Assembly: GCA_030770425.1 (NCBI GenBank)
Contig: JASJFT010000085.1
Location: forward strand, 62,001-126,000
Reading direction: 5' to 3'
Length of the DNA: 64,000 nt
Origin: Darksidea phi
Taxonomy: Eukaryota > Ascomycota > Dothideomycetes > Pleosporales > Lentitheciaceae
The position numbers and the translations under genes are program-made. Numbering within the stretch: the first letter of the stretch is position 1; each line of letters begins with the position of its first letter. Of the stretch, positions 22,567 to 33,738 are shown piece after piece. The notes beneath the pieces were generated by a model, which was not told the DNA's origin, did no database searches, and saw only the letters and a list, made by a program, of their open reading frames with translations.

Positions 22567-24360
22567 TGTCAGGATCGGCAGGCCGGGTCAAGTGCAGCGG
22601 AGCAGAGGCGGAGGCGGAGGCAGAGGCCCAGCACGGCGACTCGCACACGGCGCGATGTTGTGCGACGGCTCGAATGTGGATGCAGAGGACGAGGGCGGTC
22701 GGCGGGCGGCAGTGCGACGGTGCGTGGTCTTTGTGGGCTGCGAGATAAAGGAGCGGCGGCGGCGGCGGCGGGCGAGCACGAGTAGGCGCGGCGACGGCCG
22801 GAAAGCGGTGGTGGGTGAAGCGAAGGTGGAGTGAACAGGGTGAACGAGCGACAATAAGAAGAGCGACCAGTCGGTGCCAGAGGAAGGGTGGTGAAGGAGA
22901 GAGAGGTGGAGAGGCAGGCCGTCGGGACTGGCTGGCTGCTGGATGGCCGTAAGCGGGCTAGGCGTTTCGCACGCTCCCAGGACGGGCCACGGCTCGGTGA
23001 GTGCGCTGCGAAACGGCTGTGCTGGGCAAGCTGACAGGGGCGCCGAACAAGCACTCCAGAGAGACAAGAGGGCCACCACGGTAGACTGCTGATCAACGAG
23101 CGAGCGCGGCGGAGAGGGGGCGTCGCTATGTATGTATGTATGCATGTGCCTGGCGATGGCAATGGCGATGGGGATGGCGTTCGGCCTGGCGCACTGGTGC
23201 CCTGGTGCCCTGGCGGCCAAAGGCTAATTTCTATTTTTTGCCGCCGTTGGCCTGCCAGAGGACAAGGTTGCCAATGAATGAGCTAGGTCTTGATATCGTC
23301 GTGACGCAAGGCCGTGTTTTGGTACGCTCGTCCTCCCTTCATCTCGGCCCTGCACCACCCCAATCTTTCCCAGATGCAGCTCAGTCTTCCACTCTGTCCC
23401 TCGCCCTGCACCCTCGTCGCACACGAGCTCCCGCTGCCGCCGTCCTGGCCAGCCCTCCCGCTGCGCGCAGTGCCCGTCAGCCCGCACGCCCGTCGGATTG
23501 GCCTGCCCGTCGGTGGATAAATGGCAGGCTCACCCTCGCCATACCGTGTGGAGCGACGTCGCCTTGGCCAATATAGCGATGGATGCACCCGTCCGCTTCC
23601 GGGGCCGCTGACCACGTGCCCGTCCATTCACGCCGTCGCCTTGTCGTGCGCCGCCCCCAACCCTCATTCGCGCCCGAGGAGGCAGTTGCATCACTACCGG
23701 GGCCGATGCAGCCATGCATGCTCAGCCGCACGAAACCGCGACAGCTCCGGCCCCAACATCGTCGCCCGAATACTTGTTCGAAGCAAGTCCCGCGCACTAA
23801 ACATGTCGAATCCAGGTCCTCTTGTGCTCCGCGCCATTGTGCCATTGTGCCACCATCAGCCCACCGTGCCAGCAATTTCTTCCTAGCGGCTGCAACCTCG
23901 AAATATTCGTGCAATTTCCAAGTCTCGACCACTCATCTGTCTTCGCACCGCGAGTATGTGTACAGCAGGGAATGCAGTTCTATGGATATCCCTGCCATCG
24001 GAGAATTGCTGGCCAGGTCCGATCGTCCACAGATCGTCGTCGCCCGTCCGTAGTGTGGAGCATGGATGCCTCGTTGCCACCAGTCATTTCGCGATTGCCG
24101 TCTCTCTCAACTGCCGCCGGCATCGCTCCGTAGTTGAACATCACGCCAGCGGCATACCGAGCGTGCTAACACCAAGGTCTGCATACGAAGCAATGAACAC
24201 GAAACGGTCCATGGACCAGCTTCTCCGCACTCGACTGAAGCATATCCTTCACGTTAAGGAAGGTTTTAAGGCCGTGAGCATCGCCGGGCTGATCATCGGA
24301 CCCTTCGCCGATCGCATTGACGATAAGATCGCGGATCCGGCCAGAGCGTTTTGAAACGTC
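22567..24360. other. GC-rich spacer upstream of OPY2
   Basis: Long overlapping frames on both strands reflect GC bias rather than genes. It includes four TATG units at 23127-23142. No motif or splice structure supports a protein. Confidence 0.45.
22753..22772. repeat. (CGG)n trinucleotide repeat upstream of OPY2
   Basis: About six tandem CGG units, some 190 bp upstream of the OPY2 start, in a strongly GC-rich stretch likely to be its 5' leader or promoter. Confidence 0.8.
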
Positions 24361-25650
24361 AATGGCTTTCTAGCCCCGTAGAAGCGTGACATACTTGTCA
24401 ATGCGATGTTTTAGGAATGGATTTGTATTTGAGCGTAAAGAACACTAATATTAGAAATTTGTCTTGGCACATGTATTGAACTTTCTACAACCACGAGGGC
24501 TCATAGCTCAAGAAAATTTACAAAAAGTTAACACGTCCAGGACTAGCTGGCTTACATAGTCTACGTCCTTGTCGAGCAAAAATTATTTACCGAATAATAG
24601 CGCGCCGAGTCGCTTGACGGATTTTACCATAGATACTTAATCTCCCGACCCACAACTCGTACCGCTCTCCCAAGTCTCGTTTCCGATGCGCTAGAACTTC
24701 GTAATCTGCTCTTATCCGATAAACTACTCTTCCTTTGAGCTAAGTACTTGTTTCATATTATTTAACTTGAGATGTATTTATATGGCTAAGCTGTATATGC
24801 CGGTTCGAGGTTGAATAGTTTACGTTCGACTAGAAGATTACCGGCTTCGTTTATAACTACGGAGTCGACTTAATCTCCCAACACCTCCGCCGCAAGCTCC
24901 GAATAAAGTAAGGGGTGAGATATCTGATTTGATATAATATACGATCCCTGTCGTAGTAATAACGAGCTGGAGTAGAAGGTGATCTCGACGGCTTCGCATC
25001 AAGGCTTGCCATCGCTACCTCAACCTCCGTCTCGCATACCGCACCCGCTCTCAAAATATCAATATACACGCCCTACTGTTCAATCAAGGCGATCAAGTCC
25101 GTATGTATAATTTCTATATTTTCCTATATACTCGAAACACCTCAAGGTACAGAAACTTGATGAAGAAAGTACTATAGGTATACCTCGACGTTTTACAAAC
25201 CCGGCCATCTATAGATGTACTAAAATGCGCCATTACAAAGTCAAACCACGAAGTAGTAGACTTTGTACTTTTTCCCTTTCTTACAGTCTTCATCCCTCCG
25301 GGTATCTAGTAGGAGGTCTGGAATACCTACTTTGTCTATCTCTTAAGGAACGTAGGTTCTAGATACGTAGTCAGTTGCGGTATAGGTACGATATACGGTT
25401 TTTTAATCAAACAATCACACGCTTATATACAAGTTTAGCTTATTTTAGGACGATCTTGCTCTAGGACAGTGCTTGGGGTTGCGGATTTTAAAGGGAGGAG
25501 GCCGCACTGGTCCAGACCCTTGGTAATCTGATATCAGAAACCGCAAGAAATACAATACTAGCCTTTGTAGAAAAAAGACTATTTGGTTCAACGGGAGTGC
25601 ACACCTACATGGAACAGCAAGTGTTAGGATGGTACTAGCGGAATGATTAG
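24361..25650. other. TpA-rich, gene-free island
   Basis: Base composition changes sharply from the GC-rich stretch to the left. TA steps are very frequent (for example 25100-25210 and 25320-25420), stops occur in all frames, and no gene is seen. The texture resembles RIP-mutated repeat DNA, but I recognised no transposon domain, terminal repeat or target-site duplication. Confidence 0.45.
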
Positions 25651-25786
25651 CTAAGATGACGTAATTGCGATTCTGGCAACGCTAGCTTTTTCCGATAAGC
25701 TATTCGTGTCACCATCATATACTGGCGAGCTGAATAGCGAGGACTTCATCACAACAGGTGGTTTTGAGTATCCTGGGGCGTTCACC

Positions 25787-26935
25787 ATGGAAAAATACGA
25801 CCGACGCTCGCTGTTTCTGCCGGATATACTTCCTTGCCCAGGCCTTGGCCGCTGCGACTTCCACGCTGCCATCTTCGGTCGGAGCGACAACCGCGATGAG
25901 GTACCCAAGCAGTGGTTCTGCCAGAGGTGCCAGAAAGAACACTCTACTACCATCTCTCCACCTTCAGCTGCCTCTAGCGAGTCGTCCTCGCTGAGCCACC
26001 TGGAATCTTTGCCAACCGAGTTACTTCTGCAGATCATGGACCATCTCCCACAAAGTAGGTCACCATCACTTGCGCTCACATCTCGCACACTCTATGAGAA
26101 GATCGGTACCAAGGCTTGTGATCATCTCGATTGTAGTGACTCAGGTCTTGTCGAGTTACTAGCTCGAGACATGCCGGCATATGCGATGTGCGACCAATGC
26201 GAAAAGCTTAGACCCTATTACTCGGCCCTGGCTTGGCCGCTGCTCAAGCGCCAAAGAGAAAGAAGAATGATACCGGACTCAGTTTATGCCGTCTCCGAAT
26301 TTCTAGCGGTCAAGTTGGCTCAGTCTGGCAAGTATGGTAACGGGGTCTGTCCGTCGCTGCTGGACTGTGCGGGTACATATCGCAAGCCTTGGGAATCTCA
26401 GGAGGCGACTATTGTCAAGAATGCTGGCTTTAGTCAGGAAGATGTGGATCTTGGGCTGGCGATCTCGTACGAAGCGTCGGGTCGCATCTATCTCCCGCTC
26501 TCTAAGTTGCTTACTCATATCAAGTATCGCATCAATCTCCGCCACCCATGGACCTCGTACACGGTAGCTCAACGAGCTTCCATACTTCGAAAGCTCTACC
26601 TCTGCCCTCACACATTTGCATCCAGGGTCCAATACCGTGACCCGAGAGACCCTACGTATCCCGCAGATTCGTCAATCGCTCACTGGCAGAGCCATCAAGG
26701 ACCGATGCCCACGGTGAGTTGGGTTTGCTCTCAGTGTCCGACCGGGTTTCGAAGCGCAGCCGAATTTAACGAGCAGCGAAAACAGCATTCGATCGTGTTC
26801 GATGTCTGGCGCGAGTCGACGAGGCGATGCAACGATGGCATGAGCGAGATGACGTTCTGCGAGACTTTGAATAACAACCACCGGTGGAAAATGGCCTCGA
26901 TTCGAACGATGTTCGAAACGGGGCGGCCGATTTGA
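25787..26935 (+). CDS. F-box domain protein
   Basis: Single-exon gene of 382 residues. The start is the ATG in CACCATGG; the open frame extends upstream but without ATG. A short Cys pair (WFCQRCQ, about 43-48) and a Ser-rich linker lead to an F-box at about 73-108 (LESLPTELLLQIMDHLP, then SLALTSRTLYEKIG), which should bind Skp1 in an SCF ubiquitin ligase. A CxxC pair (MCDQCEKLRP) follows. The C-terminal two thirds carry no repeat that I recognise, so substrate choice is unknown. This layout, F-box plus CDQC element, is common in lineage-expanded F-box proteins of filamentous ascomycetes. Its left neighbour is the TpA-rich island. Confidence 0.82.
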   Translation: MEKYDRRSLFLPDILPCPGLGRCDFHAAIFGRSDNRDEVPKQWFCQRCQKEHSTTISPPSAASSESSSLSHLESLPTELLLQIMDHLPQSRSPSLALTSRTLYEKIGTKACDHLDCSDSGLVELLARDMPAYAMCDQCEKLRPYYSALAWPLLKRQRERRMIPDSVYAVSEFLAVKLAQSGKYGNGVCPSLLDCAGTYRKPWESQEATIVKNAGFSQEDVDLGLAISYEASGRIYLPLSKLLTHIKYRINLRHPWTSYTVAQRASILRKLYLCPHTFASRVQYRDPRDPTYPADSSIAHWQSHQGPMPTVSWVCSQCPTGFRSAAEFNEQRKQHSIVFDVWRESTRRCNDGMSEMTFCETLNNNHRWKMASIRTMFETGRPI

Positions 26936-27804
26936 TACAAATGCGAAAAGACCGATGCAATTGGGCCCAAAAACTTCTCATGGAAGTCGCATGACCGTTG
27001 CCCACGGCATGCGGCTCGCCCTCTTTCATGAGGCTCGGGCCGTTGCCCTCGCAGTCATGCCGTGACACCTCAGGCAATCACAGGCAATGACTGCAACCAA
27101 CAACCTTCTTGCGTTTCAAGGTATTCGAGACGAAATGCCTTTTTGTGTCACCTTTTTGGGTTATTCCGCGAGTCTGACGACGCGATGGCTGCTACTCATT
27201 CGATGGATGTCGCATGACAATGTTGCGGTCACTCGAATAACGACGCCAAGTTAAGACATGCGTTCCTGGCCCTATATTTAGGCTGTCGGGAGCTCGAGTT
27301 TGTTCTAGAAGCGATGGGATGTGCTAAGCATGAGGATAAGGCGACAGGGAAGGTCTCGGTACTATGTCGATCGTCTCCATTAATAAGGATAGGCAATATA
27401 GGGACTCTACCTCGAACGTCATAATATTACGTTTCCGCACACAGCCACTCTCTCGAGCTAACCCCATGTATCGAAAACTCCCGAAATGGGAAAGCATCTA
27501 TGGACAGCAAAGCGTGCATCTACTAAGAAAATGGCGATGCTTGTGATGTACCTCTATGAGCATGCATTATGGCATGGTACATACGAATGGCACCAAGGCA
27601 ATCGAGGCATTCTTGAGGCTTGCACCCTCGTCCGATGTCATGGCTTCGTTGCTATGGTAGCATCATGGAATGATGCCGCAAGTATAAGATAGAACGACTC
27701 GGCATCTGTCTAGAGCATTGTCGATACTCGGTGGGCACCATCCCTCGCTTCTTAACTCGCTTTATCGCCTCTGTAATACGTTTCAATACTCGCAGCTAGC
27801 CGAG
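26936..27804. other. spacer between the F-box and BYS1 genes
   Basis: No gene supported; the right end holds the promoter of the secreted BYS1-domain gene. Confidence 0.4.
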
Positions 27805-28321
27805 ATGCGCGCAGCTATTACTTCCCTTCTTGCCCTCGCAGCGGCCGTCTCTGCTATCGGCGATGCCGTCGTCGTCAACAACTCGCCTGACACCCTCTAC
27901 CTCTGGTCCGTTGGGGACACGACAGGAGAACAGGTGACCGTCCAGCCAGGTTCGTTCTCTCCCATCATATCTGCTTTTCCACATTCCTCTCCCCGCTTCT
28001 CCACGGCTCCTGACATGCACAGGTGGCACTTGGGCCGAAGAATTCTACCGTGGCACTATAAACCCCGGCGTGGCCATCAAAATCACCAAAGAAGAAGGCG
28101 GCATCAATACGGGCGCTGCAACCCAGATCCTAGGCTACACACTCGACAATGCGCGCGTGTGGTATAGTCTTGATGCGGTAAACGGAGAGCCGTTTGCGGG
28201 GCAAGAGCTGGTCGTTACGAGCAATGGGGGTGGAAGCATCGTGTGGCCCGAGGGGAGGGATATTGGGGACGTTACGAGGGATAGTTCGAGTAACGAGGAC
28301 GTTGTGTTAACTATTTCTTGA
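27805..28321 (+). CDS. small secreted BYS1-domain protein
   Basis: 147 residues from exons 27805-27949 and 28023-28321; the 73-bp intron (GTTCGT to GCACAG) joins QVTVQPG to GTWAEEFYRG. The start codon opens a signal peptide (MRAAITSLLALAAAVSAIG). The mature part follows the Bys1 pattern: DAVVVNNSPDTLYLWSVG, GVAIKITKEEGG, ARVWYSLDAVNGEPFAG and GSIVWPEG. The family is named after a yeast-phase-specific protein of Blastomyces and is loosely like thaumatin; its function is not established. Cysteines are absent from the mature protein, unusual for a small secreted protein. A secreted role at the hyphal surface or in host contact is only inference. Confidence 0.85.
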
Positions 28322-29894
28322 ATAGGGGGGATGGGGGGATTTGAGGGAGAGTGCGGGGTAGTTTAATGGGAACGAGGACAGAGGAATATGATATAGTAGA
28401 GTAGGCGGACTGGCTGTTGGCGTCAATCAGCCCTTAGATATAGGAAATGCATCCGAAAGTTTAACATCTGATGCAGGGTATCGCTCTAAGCGTGGGGTCG
28501 CCCGCTCGACGTTGCGCTAGAAGTCGGCATGGCAAAAGCTCCTGCCCTTTGAAGAAGGTCTCAAGAAGGTCTCGAAGGTCTCGAAGGTCGAGAACGCACG
28601 GCACGGCCCAACGAGGCGGTCGGTCGCGTGGGAGACGGGCCACGAGAAGAGTGCTATCTTTTGAGTACCTGCAGCCAATGAGACGGCTTCGTTCTGGACG
28701 CTGGAAGGTTAGGAATATCAGAAGCCTTCTTTTCAACAGCGTTGACCTCGTGCAGGTCGTTCGGTGAATTGCCGCGCAGACGTGCGATTAGTGCAACCCC
28801 AGACCCGGGCCTGAGGCGGTGAAAGCTTTCCCCGCGCTGTGCCTCACACAATCTCCTTCCATCCGATCTGACATGGCCCAACCCAACGCCTCCCGACTCT
28901 TCCACGTTCGCCCGTCTCTCTCGCATCGGTGGTGCCAGCAGTGCCGCAATCTGCGCTCGTGCCCAATAGTCGATGGGCATAGGGGGCCCAGTCTCGGCGG
29001 CGTCCTATCTCCCAAGACGCCCCAGCGCCGCATACACTCGCGTGGGCCACGAGGAGGCGGATGCGGAGCCGCACAGCCAAATCCTTCGCTTGTCAGCCGG
29101 CGCACGCAGGACCGTCTTCGGTGGTACATGGGTTCTCGGTCCCGCGATGTTTGACACCTGGCAGCGAGTCCGTCGACAGCTGGAATGTCGTGCAACGGGC
29201 GCAGAGTCTAGACACGACAATAAGACGTCTGCTATCACGTCTTTAGCCGCCATTTCGGAGGCGAGCGGCGCAGAGCCGGGCAGCGATGACCGTGTACCAA
29301 CTCCCCAGCCGCCGTCCTCTTGACCCGGCCCATGGGCGGGGAACGGCTATCCGGAACATTCATGGGCGTGCGCATTTAGCAACCGTCTCTCCATCTTCCA
29401 CCACTCGACTGTCTTGCGCGCCCGCTCGGTGGGGCAGCCTTATCGTCTCCCCAGCCTGGGACGCCCCGGTCTCAATCTCACATGGCTGCGAGTCTCGGAA
29501 ACGACGCGTCTTCTGGGCCGAGGGCCATGCTCGCGACAGAGCTGGAGCCTACAAGCTCCTCCAACACGGCTCTGGTGATTGGCCCCGCTGCTGCCCCCAA
29601 AGGCGGCCCAGCCAAAGCCATGTACCTCTATGCCATGCCGCTTGCCACCAGACGACGTCGTACCACAGCTATATGGACGACGAGTGCCCGCGCTGACGTT
29701 CCGGGGTTTGTCTTACCTACATCCAGCCCCTCTCGAGTCCCCCCCCTGGCGTCATTCAGCCTCTACTTTCCTTCTCCATATCCCAAACATGAGCGCCCAC
29801 CCACGCTATCCTCCCCCATGACCACCGCGAGGACCACCCGCGGCATCCCTACCTCTGTTAGCGCATATGTCTGAGCTCTCGTCAATACGACACG
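28322..29894. other. spacer upstream of the pseudokinase gene
   Basis: Contains a tandem GAAGGTCTC repeat at 28554-28591. Long frames on both strands (for example around 29482-29874) lack protein character. It probably includes a long 5' leader and promoter for the gene at 29895. Confidence 0.45.
28554..28591. repeat. tandem repeat of GAAGGTCTC
   Basis: Three full 9-bp copies (the first separated by two bases) and a partial fourth. Confidence 0.85.
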
Positions 29895-31985
29895 ATGACC
29901 TCGCGGACGCTGACCAACGTCGTAAACGACCAGACGGTCGCCCTCAACGCCCTCATCTATGGCTACGCCGGCCACTCGCTCGTCACCCCCCAGCATGCAC
30001 TCCAGCAGATATGGTGGACCGAAGAGAGGATCAACGAAAAAGTCACGCCTGATTTCATCACCTCCAGGCTGCGGCCGAATGAAAGAGAATGGCTGCATCG
30101 CCCGGTCGGCTTCGGAGACCTCACCGACGACACATATATGGAGTGGATCCTAGAAAAGGCCCGACGGCTGTTTTTGATCCTTGCCGAGGTCGGAGAGGCG
30201 GACATGATCTTCGGGGTGGTGGATAGGTCGTGGGATGACGATGATTTGCCCCTCCAGATGGACGATATTGAGGACCTCGCATTAGCAAACAGGAGAGACG
30301 AGCAAGCCAACGCCCGCTTCTACCACACACAGTTCACCTTTCTGCTCCGAGAGCTGCGGGAAGGCGTCCATATTGACTACGCGTCCAACGAGGAGATACC
30401 GATCGAATATGTTATTTCGCTACCACCCGCCGTGAGCCTCCAGAACTGGTCGCGGGTACATCTGCCCAAGAAACCGAATGAGATCTACGTTAGGCGCAAG
30501 TTCTCGCTTGGCAATGCCGACACCGTTGCCGCTCTCGAGGATGAGTACTTGATGGACGTAGACAGCGCAAGGATGGTGGAGCACGATCATATCGTGCCGG
30601 TGTGGGCTTCTTACACCGCAAAAGGATTCGGGTATATCCTCACCGATTTTGTAGGCCAACACACTCTCAGGTCCTTCATAGACCATCGCAATCCGGCGCA
30701 GTACCAGAAGCTGCCGAAGCCATCAAGGAGATATCTACTGCTTAACTGGCTGCATTGTCTGGCCGATGCCGTTGTTACGCTGCATCAGAACGGTTTCTGT
30801 CACTCGGCAATTCGCCCATCGAACATCCTCATTGACGAGAACAACAATATCGCATTCAGTGACATTGGTTGCCTGGAGACGTTTCAGCGAGACAAAAGAT
30901 CGGATCCTATGGACGCGTATATTTACGGTGCGCCAGAGACCCAGGACTCCACGCACCCTTTCGACTTGAACGCTCCGTCGCCTGCTGTTGGAACAACACG
31001 GAAGCCTTCAAGCGCGAGCAAGAGCTCCTCCGGTTCTGCCAGTAGCAACAGCTCCCAGCGGCAAAAGCTAACAAAAGCGCCGACGAACGACTTTGCCGGG
31101 TTCAATTTTGGCTTCAGGAAAAACAAGCAGCCCATCAAGGAACGCCTACGCATAGATGACTCTGAACAGGCAGATGTGTACTCGCTAGGATGCGTCTTCC
31201 TCGAGATCATCACCTTCATGCTAAAGAAGAAACCACATGAATTCGTCAAACACCGGTCCTCAAAGCAGAGAGTTAATGCAGGCGGGAAGAACTCGCGCTT
31301 GGACTCATCGTACCACGCGAACCTGGAAAGAGTAGAGACGTGGATGAAGGTACTGGAAGACTTGTCGCTGACACAAGAAGACGATGCTTTTCGTGCCGTA
31401 CCTTACCTCCTCGCCCTCGTGCGCAGCATGCTCGGCAGGAACCCTCACTTGCGCCCGAACGCAAGGGACGTCCGAGACCGCATCCTCGACACCTTACTGA
31501 ACTACACATCCATACCCGACATACACTGTCGCGCACACAAACACGACATCGGCGCTGCTACATCCAACTCGGGCTCCGACCGCGCCTCGTCCATATCCTC
31601 CTTCCGCGTCTCCTCAATATCGAGTGCATCAAGCTCATCTAGTCTGTGCTCCGACACCAGCACGATTAGCTCCTCTGCCTCGTCTAGCGTGCGGGTGTCC
31701 TCAATCCTCAACTCGTACTCTGATCGGTCGACGCTCGCTGGTATAAGAGAGTTGGACGACGACGACAGCGCATCAATATTGACGATTGTCAAGCCGGTAC
31801 CGCCGTTTGGCAACAGGTCGTATGAGAGCCCGCGGACGGCACCGATACCGCCCTCACCACCTGTATCACCGCGTTCGCCGGTATCGCCCATGAGCCAGCA
31901 TTTCAACAGGCCTCCGAGCCCTTCGAGTGCGACGGCGGCACAGAAGACCAAGCTTTGGAGCAAGCCGTTTCTGCTGCTGCCATGA
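29895..31985 (+). CDS. protein kinase-like protein, predicted pseudokinase
   Basis: Single exon, 696 residues. A fungal-specific N-terminal region (about 1-180) precedes a kinase fold. The C-lobe is recognisable: LHQNGFCHSAIRPSNILIDE at about 297-316 in place of the catalytic loop, FSDIGC at about 321-326 in place of DFG, a YGAPE activation-segment end, and the helix-F motif ADVYSLGCVFLEI. The HRD aspartate is replaced (HSA, then IRPSN), the DFG phenylalanine is changed (DIG), and no clear VAIK lysine or glycine loop is seen. I therefore predict little or no phosphotransfer and a scaffold or sensor role. A Lys-rich insert and a Ser-rich, Pro-rich disordered tail (after about 540) complete it. 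Start choice rests on the first ATG of the open frame. Confidence 0.82.
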   Translation: MTSRTLTNVVNDQTVALNALIYGYAGHSLVTPQHALQQIWWTEERINEKVTPDFITSRLRPNEREWLHRPVGFGDLTDDTYMEWILEKARRLFLILAEVGEADMIFGVVDRSWDDDDLPLQMDDIEDLALANRRDEQANARFYHTQFTFLLRELREGVHIDYASNEEIPIEYVISLPPAVSLQNWSRVHLPKKPNEIYVRRKFSLGNADTVAALEDEYLMDVDSARMVEHDHIVPVWASYTAKGFGYILTDFVGQHTLRSFIDHRNPAQYQKLPKPSRRYLLLNWLHCLADAVVTLHQNGFCHSAIRPSNILIDENNNIAFSDIGCLETFQRDKRSDPMDAYIYGAPETQDSTHPFDLNAPSPAVGTTRKPSSASKSSSGSASSNSSQRQKLTKAPTNDFAGFNFGFRKNKQPIKERLRIDDSEQADVYSLGCVFLEIITFMLKKKPHEFVKHRSSKQRVNAGGKNSRLDSSYHANLERVETWMKVLEDLSLTQEDDAFRAVPYLLALVRSMLGRNPHLRPNARDVRDRILDTLLNYTSIPDIHCRAHKHDIGAATSNSGSDRASSISSFRVSSISSASSSSSLCSDTSTISSSASSSVRVSSILNSYSDRSTLAGIRELDDDDSASILTIVKPVPPFGNRSYESPRTAPIPPSPPVSPRSPVSPMSQHFNRPPSPSSATAAQKTKLWSKPFLLLP

Positions 31986-33664
31986 GTCCACATACCTTTG
32001 ATCGGAGGTGTTGTTATTCTGTGCCGCCTGCTTTTCTTCAATCCTTGCTATCTAGTCTTGACGCTACACCGTGCACGTTGTTAGCTTGGATGTGTTTCCT
32101 GGAGATCGGAAGAGCTAGTCTAGCTTGTGTTGAAAGAGTGGAGCACCTGTATCCTCTTCCTTTTCTCCGATTACTCCAGGAGCTACTCATCCAGCTCCAC
32201 GGAAGCAGGTGCTCCGTTGGACAGTCACTTCAGGCTGCTCCTTGAAGAGGCCATGGTCGGCTGGATGAGGAAGGTACCACTCAAGACGTGGACCTAACCA
32301 TGGCCAAGCTCGACAAAACCACAAAGTTGTTTGCCGTTCCACGACGAAAACTGTTCGCGGGGGGTCACATGGCTGAGACATTGACGGGAGAAAATGGTGT
32401 GTAGCACGGCGCTTGAGGGAGAACACCTGCGAGGAAATACCGCAGGCGATTTTGTTCCAATACTGCATCGTCTCCCTCAGATTTGGTTGAGATGTATCAG
32501 ATGACGCGGAGTAAATGAATCTGACAGAATCCCAGCTGAGCTTATTACCATAAAGGGAAGGTGCTTGCTGTGAATGTTTCATCACGTGGTTTAGCCGAAA
32601 TTGGAGTAGCTTCTTCTAAGCTAGTGTAGTGCGGGGCTTCAACGCTCACCGCATCCGAAGCTCAAGCATCAACATCCGGCTACACCGGCAGCCAGTCAAG
32701 TGAATATCCCATCAAGTTTCTGAGTCTTCAGTTCTGCGTTTGCTAATGCAGCTATACGTCACTATCGCACAGTGCGTTATCGTGGGAGCACATTTGCATA
32801 ACCGTTGACCTTCATGGTGAACACGTTAAAACCCCGCCACGCGTTTGTGCCAAGGTGGATCGGACCACGAGCTCAACAGACGTGCTTTTGACTGGTATGG
32901 CTTCATCTGCTGTGTCTGGCAGGCCAACAAGAGGTTTCTTGGCTGTAAAAAGAGGGTGTCCACATTGAATGCCGGCATACCACTATTCACGAGGCCTGAC
33001 AACAAGCCCCGACCATCATGAGACGAAAGCCGGATTCATGGTACATCGAGAAAAGGCAGGTAGACATTCGAGTACATTGCCAACGCGCGGTTCAAGTATT
33101 GGACAAGAAGGCCGCTATTGTCGTCATCGGTATATCCAGGGGACCGGGATGTCGCTCCGCGTATTCCTATGCTATTGGCCGCACATCCCCGGCGTTTCTC
33201 CTGATCTCAATTTACCCCAGCTCCGCAACTCGCTTTTCTTATACTCTCTCCCACACACTGTCATCTATCTGCAGTCATCATTCTTATACGAGATTTGGAG
33301 AGAGGAAGGTCACTCGGAGCATCTGGTGACGTTGACGCCTGATATTGGAACCCTGGACATGATCGTGCATTGATCGACACAGGCGTACAGCCACCAAGCT
33401 TGAACTTGCCGCTAGTTCTGGGTCAACAGGGACAGCATGCAGCTCCCAGGGGTCTTTGAGCGGGGTCTCGCCCTTTTCTGTACTTTAAGTACCTGGCCGA
33501 CCACCACACCTTGGTACATGATTGAAACATCCCCTTTGGATATTACTCCTCGGGTCTACCAAATCGCCCTCACCGTCGAAGGCACCTCCCCCTTGAATGC
33601 AAACGCTCCTTGTCTGGTAACACTCATTCTCCTTCGAATGCTTTGCCCGCCTCTACACCAGCAC
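31986..33664. other. spacer between the pseudokinase and GH2 genes
   Basis: No gene supported in about 1.7 kb; frames are short and unlike proteins. Confidence 0.45.
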
Positions 33665-33670
33665 TATATA
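33665..33670 (+). promoter_or_regulatory. TATA box of the GH2 gene
   Basis: TATATA about 70 bp upstream of the start codon at 33739, a plausible core promoter element. Confidence 0.5.
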
Positions 33671-33738
33671 ACGCCGAACCAGGGTTGCTCACATCAACGA
33701 CCGCTCAACCCGATCCCCTCCACTGTGAACTCCTTAAG

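Noticed and set aside
22569..23220. Frames of about 200 residues upstream of OPY2
   Set aside because: GC-rich promoter or leader; overlapping frames of similar length and Arg/Ser/Pro bias.
29482..29874. 130-residue frame upstream of the pseudokinase
   Set aside because: No domain, uneven composition; more likely leader or promoter.
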